A DNA stretch of 64,000 nt from Bin94 sp965215535 (GTDB taxonomy: Bacteria; Gemmatimonadota; Gemmatimonadetes; Longimicrobiales; Gaopeijiaceae): NCBI GenBank assembly GCA_965215535.1, contig OZ244063.1, positions 2,108,001 through 2,172,000 of the forward strand, given 5' to 3'. Under the pieces are notes generated by a model, which worked only from the letters and a program-made list of their open reading frames with translations, did no database searches and was not told the DNA's origin. The translations under genes were made by a program, and so were the position numbers. Of this stretch, positions 60,166 to 64,000 are shown one piece after another (the first letter of the stretch is position 1; every line of letters starts with the position of its first letter).

Positions 60166-61677
60166 TTGGATGTCAATCCTTCGCTGAAACGTTTTCTGGC
60201 CGAGGCCCGGCCCGGTCTGCGCATTCCGGTCTGGTGCGAGCTTCTCTTCGATTCCGACACTGCGGTCACCGCCTACGGCAAGCTGCGCGAAGGTCCTTTC
60301 GGATTTCTCCTGGAGTCGGTTGTCGGGGGCGAGCAGTGGGCGCGCTACAGCTTCCTGGGCAGTCGTCCCCGCAGCGTCTGGAGGCTGCAGGGCGGCGATC
60401 TGTCGCTCTGGACGCCCGGCGCGGGGTGGCGCTCCCATCCGGTCGCCGACCCGATGGCCGATCTCCTGGCCCGGCTACGCAGCGGCACTCCCCGCCCCGA
60501 TCCCCTTCTGCCCCGTTTCTGGGGGGGGGCAGTCGGCTATTTCGGCTACGATCTGGTGCGCCGCATCGAGCGCCTCGGCGCGGGTCCCCCCGACGATCAG
60601 GGCCTTCCCGAGGCCATGGTTCTCTTTCCCGAGGTCGTGGTGGCGGTCGACAACCTCCATGGCCGCGCCAAGGTCATTGCCACGGTCGAGACCGGCCCCG
60701 AAGACGCCGACCTCTCTCCGGCCGCCCTCACGGCGCGCTACGACCAGGCGGTGGCCCGGCTCCGCGACACGGTGGCCCGATTGCGCTCCGGTCCTCGGCC
60801 TGCGCCCCTGGAGCTCGATCTGCAGAGCGCTGCGGATGCCCCCTTTACAAGCAACTTCGCGCGCGCCGACTTCCTGCAGGGAGTGCGTCGCATCAAGGAG
60901 TACATTGCCGCCGGCGACGCCTTTCAGGTCGTCCTGAGCCAGCGTCTGGAGACGCCCTTTGCCCGCCCGCCCTTCGATCTCTACCGCGCGATTCGCACCA
61001 TCAACCCCTCGCCCTACCTCTTCAACCTGGATCTGGGCGACTTCGCAATCGTGGGTTCATCGCCGGAAGTGCTGGTCAGACTTGAAAATAGCACGGTTAC
61101 GGTGCGCCCCATTGCGGGCACCCGGCGGCGCGGCCGCACCCCCGCCGAGGACCGTGCCCTGGCCCGCGACCTGAGCGCCGACGAGAAGGAGCTGGCCGAA
61201 CACCGGATGCTGGTCGATCTGGGCCGCAACGATGTGGGACGGGTTGCGCAGTACGGTTCGGTGACCGTTCCCGAGCTCATGGAGGTCGAGCTCTATTCGC
61301 ATGTCATGCACCTGTGCAGCCAGATCGAGGGGCGTGTGCGCGACGATCTGAACGCGCTGGATGTGCTGGCCGCCTGTTTCCCGGCGGGAACCGTGTCAGG
61401 GGCGCCCAAAGTGCGGGCCATGGAGATTATCGACGAGCTGGAGCCGACCGCGCGGGGGCCCTATGCCGGGGCGGTGGGTCATTTGGGGTGGGGTGGCGAC
61501 CAGCTCGATGCGGCGATCGCGATCCGCACCATGATTGTGCGCGACGGGTGCGCCCAGGTGCAGGCCGGGGCTGGGATCGTGGCCGATTCCGATCCGGAGG
61601 CCGAGTATGAAGAGACGCTCAACAAGGCCCGGGCACTCCTGCGGGCTGCGGCGCTGGCGATGAAGCGGGGGGAATGA
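60166..61677 (+). CDS. trpE: Anthranilate synthase component I
   Basis: This 503-residue enzyme converts chorismate to anthranilate with ammonia from component II, the first step of tryptophan synthesis. The feedback-site motif LLES is at residues 48-51 and the chorismate-binding domain (about 225-500) contains IKEYIAAGDAFQVVLSQR, PIAGTRRRG, LVDLGRNDVGRV and FPAGTVSGAPKVRAMEIID. The start is a TTG at 60166; no ATG in frame is near the family N-terminus. No trpG or other trp gene is present before the window edge, so it is either orphaned or its partner is elsewhere. Confidence 0.93.
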   Translation: MDVNPSLKRFLAEARPGLRIPVWCELLFDSDTAVTAYGKLREGPFGFLLESVVGGEQWARYSFLGSRPRSVWRLQGGDLSLWTPGAGWRSHPVADPMADLLARLRSGTPRPDPLLPRFWGGAVGYFGYDLVRRIERLGAGPPDDQGLPEAMVLFPEVVVAVDNLHGRAKVIATVETGPEDADLSPAALTARYDQAVARLRDTVARLRSGPRPAPLELDLQSAADAPFTSNFARADFLQGVRRIKEYIAAGDAFQVVLSQRLETPFARPPFDLYRAIRTINPSPYLFNLDLGDFAIVGSSPEVLVRLENSTVTVRPIAGTRRRGRTPAEDRALARDLSADEKELAEHRMLVDLGRNDVGRVAQYGSVTVPELMEVELYSHVMHLCSQIEGRVRDDLNALDVLAACFPAGTVSGAPKVRAMEIIDELEPTARGPYAGAVGHLGWGGDQLDAAIAIRTMIVRDGCAQVQAGAGIVADSDPEAEYEETLNKARALLRAAALAMKRGE

Positions 61678-61683
61678 CGGGGG

Positions 61684-61707
61684 GTCGCGGCGCGGCTCGC
61701 CGCCGAC
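61684..61707. terminator. Strong hairpin between trpE and the propeller pseudogene
   Basis: GTCGCGGCG and CGCCGCCGAC pair almost perfectly (one bulged G) across a five-base loop, between the convergent stops of trpE and the downstream minus-strand gene. There is no T-tract, so it would be an atypical terminator on either strand. Confidence 0.35.
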
Positions 61708-61725
61708 ATCTGCTCAGATCGGTGT

Positions 61726-62172
61726 CTACGGGCTGTCCGGCGTCACGATTCTGAAGCGGAACAGGACCGGGGTTCCGGTTTCATCGGTGCCGCCCAGGTA
61801 CAGAACGTCGCCGGTTGCGTGCATCACCACTCCGCCGGGGGGCAGCTCCAACCGTTCCGGCAAGATCATTCGCCCCAGGTACTCGCCCGTCTCCTCGAAG
61901 ATGTCCACGACCTCTCCGCGTTGAGCGGTCGCCGTTTCCGGGATCACGAGCACCCGACCGTCGCCCGTTGGAAGAATCCCGACGATCATGGGTTTCCTCG
62001 CCGGCCGGAATCCGAGGCATTGTGTCGGCATCTGCATTCGAATCCACCACAACCGGATACACTTCGATGATGTCCGCCGCCGCAAAAACCCGCCGCCCGC
62101 AAGCCACGCCGCAAAGAGCAAAATCGCCGCCCGCCGCCGCAGTTCAGCAATTCGGTTGACCGGAATTTTCAT
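61726..62172 (-). pseudogene. Degraded secreted 6-bladed beta-propeller gene
   Basis: A frame of 148 codons starts with a signal-peptide-like segment (RRRAAILLFAAWLAGGGF) and ends with clear propeller blades (PMIVGILPTGDGRVLVIP, then GEYLGRMILPERLELPPGG). Between them the sequence is implausible in this frame, while another frame reads FAAADIIEVYPVVVDSNADA, a typical start of such propellers. A T5 run (forward A5, 62084-62088) marks a likely frameshift, and at least four blades are missing. It is therefore a decayed relative of the proteins at 48472-52564. It lies 17 bases after the carboxypeptidase-regulatory pseudogene. Confidence 0.6.
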
Positions 62173-62188
62173 TTCCGGCTTTATCCCT

Positions 62189-63991
62189 TCAGCGAAGGCG
62201 AAAATCAAGCGACCGGTGCGGTGTTCGGGGGTCGAGCGCGAGGGTTCGGACGCGGTCGGGATACAGGTCGGCGAGGCTCAATGCCGCGTTGAATTCAGCT
62301 TTGTCCATTTTGTTTCCCGAACCGAAGACCACCGCCTCGATGGGCAGGTTCGTCGGTAGCCAGCAGACCCTGTAGAAGCCCGATGAACTGGTCTTTGCGG
62401 TTGTCCGGAAGCGCTCATCCTCGAAGTTGATGGTGCTGGAGTCGTGCATCTGGCCGAAGAGGGTCACCGGGAATGCGGTCGCCAGGAAGTGAACCGTCGC
62501 ATCGGGCACCGGGTTGCCCTGCTCGTCCACGACTCTTCCGGTCAGGACACCGGTCCGGGGAAACACTTGCCCGTCGATCGTCATCAATGGCATGGAGGGT
62601 GTGGCCGAGCGTCCGCAGATGTCGGCAAGGGCCTCGCTCAGAGAGGGAGCCTCCAGACGAACTTCGGCCACGCTCGCGATCTCCGGTCCGATCTCGATTT
62701 CAACCGGTTCGGGGTTGTACCAGAGCTGCTCCAGTGCCGGGTCGCTGAAGTTGAGTTCGTAGCGCCCGGCGGCCATATGGTCCAGCTCGAATCGCCCCGT
62801 GCTGTCGGTTTCCGTTGCAACCTCGGTTCCCGCCACCCGAACCCGCGCTCCGGGCAGTCCGACGCCGGCGGAATCCACAACCATCCCGGTGAGGCGGCGT
62901 CCCGGTGGCCCCTCGAAGACCACGCCACTCGCGTTGTGCACGCGAATCACCTCGCCATGGCTTGTCGCGACTCCCTCCAGGGTCGGGGTGAGCCGACCCG
63001 TAAGGGGATGCTCGGTCTCGCCTGCGCTGAACATGCGGATCTGTCATGACGTGACGATCCAGGTTCCATCGGGCAGGGGGCGAAAGTGGACCTGGCCACC
63101 GGGTTCGGCATCCATGAGCCACCGCGGCACCGGAAGGTTGACATAGGAAAAATCCACGCGCCGAAGCTCGGCGGTTGTTGCGTCCAGCCACATCGTTCCC
63201 CGGATCTCGGGCAGCGTCCGGCCCTGCACAGGCTCGAAATCCAGCCCCACCCGCTCGCTCCCGACCGATCTGACCTTCATGCAGTGCGTGTCGAGAAAGT
63301 CGTCCGAGAGCAGAACCCCGGCGTCGGGAGCCCAGAATGTGGAATGCTCCGCCGAGATATGTGCAAAGCCTTCCTGCATAAGCGAATCCGCAGCGCGGGC
63401 AACATAGGGTACCGGAACCCTGCTCTGTGCCGGAATGCGCTCCTCGTGCACAATCCGCTTTCGATCTTCGTCGAAGAGGCGCCTGATTCCCAGCATTTCG
63501 TAGCGGTAGAGACCCCGGCTCTGCGTCCACGCCGCCACCGCAAGCGCCTTGCGCGCCTCGTTCCAGACCCGGGCGACCGCCATTCCCTCGTCGGGTCGCA
63601 CATCGCAGCGGGGAGCGACTTCGGCCCGGATCTCTGCGAGCGAGACCGGCTCGATCGGCGCCGAGATCTGAATGGTGACCGTATCGTTTTGCGCCAGTTG
63701 GAAGAATGCGGAGAAGGTGGTTGCGAATCCGATCCGCTCGGCCCGCACGCGGTAGTCGCCCGCCCCGGATGCCATCAGTACAAAGGTTCCGGTGCCGCTG
63801 CGCGAGAGAATCCGGTCGATGATCTCTCCGTCGCGGTCAAGGAGCGTCATCATGGCGCCCGCAATCGCGACATCTCCGGCCTCGTCCACCAAGCGACCGC
63901 GCACCACCTGACCCTGAAGGGCGGGCGTGGTGGCCACCAGCACTCCGATTGCAAAGACCGGCAGGCCAACTCGTGCATGAAGCGTTCGCAT
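62189..63991 (-). pseudogene. Carboxypeptidase-regulatory-like secreted protein interrupted by an in-frame TGA
   Basis: From ATG 63991 a frame with a signal peptide (LPVFAIGVLVATTPALQGQ) and a regulatory-like beta-sandwich (VVRGRLVDEAG) runs 315 codons to a TGA at 63044-63046. The same frame continues directly after it for 284 codons with two more such domains (LTGMVVDSAGVGLPGARVRV and LTGRVVDEQGNPVPDATV) to the stop at 62189. The break falls in GTWIVTS-stop-QIRM, where family members have a Trp (WxIRMP), so one TGG-to-TGA change explains it. The whole 600-residue arrangement looks like one gene with a nonsense mutation. Its role is unknown; similar proteins accompany secreted propellers in Gemmatimonadota. 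Confidence 0.75.
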
Positions 63992-64000
63992 TGTGGAATC

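Noticed and set aside
63044..63046. Selenocysteine at the in-frame TGA
   Set aside because: The position corresponds to Trp in the family and no SECIS-like hairpin or redox motif was seen after it.
1..64000. CRISPR array, insertion sequence, phage genes or integrase
   Set aside because: No regularly spaced direct repeats, transposase or integrase motifs, or terminal inverted repeats were seen; the only repeats are the short dyads and direct repeats reported.

Overview
The window reads as chromosomal DNA of a high-GC, aerobic, Gram-negative bacterium. The best guess is a member of Gemmatimonadota or a close FCB-group relative. This rests on gene content seen here: an alternative complex III operon, a DUF2723 membrane protein, secreted 6-bladed beta-propeller proteins, carboxypeptidase-regulatory-domain proteins, a TonB receptor with such a domain at its N-terminus, a single-chain glycine dehydrogenase, and two RpoD-like sigma factors. 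No rRNA, tRNA or CRISPR array was seen, so the assignment is inference. Non-ATG starts (TTG, GTG) are common.

Layout. 1-7263 (+): the end of actA, then actB-actC-actD-actE-actF, a quinol:electron-acceptor oxidoreductase. 7279-10626 (-): an acyl-CoA dehydrogenase, a 47-residue TatA, an MFS exporter and a TrmJ-type RNA methyltransferase. 10949-15845 (+): gcvH-gcvP, a UPF0173 hydrolase and a LipM/LplA-type enzyme, so the H-protein sits with a candidate enzyme for its own lipoylation. 16011-22045 (+): a TolQ/ExbB channel protein behind a good sigma-70 promoter, a lytic transglycosylase, and DNA polymerase I with an eroded proofreading site. 22127-28489 (-): a siderophore-type iron uptake operon (small secreted His/Cys protein, TonB receptor, binding lipoprotein, permease, ATPase). 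28759-32102: an SSB without the acidic tip, sigma factor 1, and an Omp85-like outer-membrane protein. 32458-41978 (+): malic enzyme and PEP carboxykinase (C3/C4 node), an M23 lipoprotein, an EVE protein, methylmalonate-semialdehyde dehydrogenase, a class III aminotransferase, and signal peptidase I.

41979-44137 is a lower-GC accessory patch with a DUF4238 protein and, on the minus strand, a frameshifted remnant of a DUF262 (GmrS-like) gene. A penicillin-acylase-type Ntn hydrolase and a short YdeI-like protein follow. 47342-52564 is the most unusual stretch. It has an ECF-sigma-like fragment lacking region 4, a row of five GGGAA/TTCCC dyads spaced about two helical turns apart, a 79-residue secreted six-cysteine peptide, and three secreted beta-propeller proteins, the first fused to a thioredoxin-like domain. 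52673-61677 returns to housekeeping: an HD hydrolase, sigma factor 2, RsgA, an unknown membrane protein, DUF2723 and TrpE. 61726-63991 (-) holds two decaying genes, a frameshifted propeller and a carboxypeptidase-regulatory protein cut by one in-frame TGA.

The strongest candidates for something undescribed are the dyad array with its Cys-rich peptide and propeller cluster, and the DUF4238/DUF262 patch.
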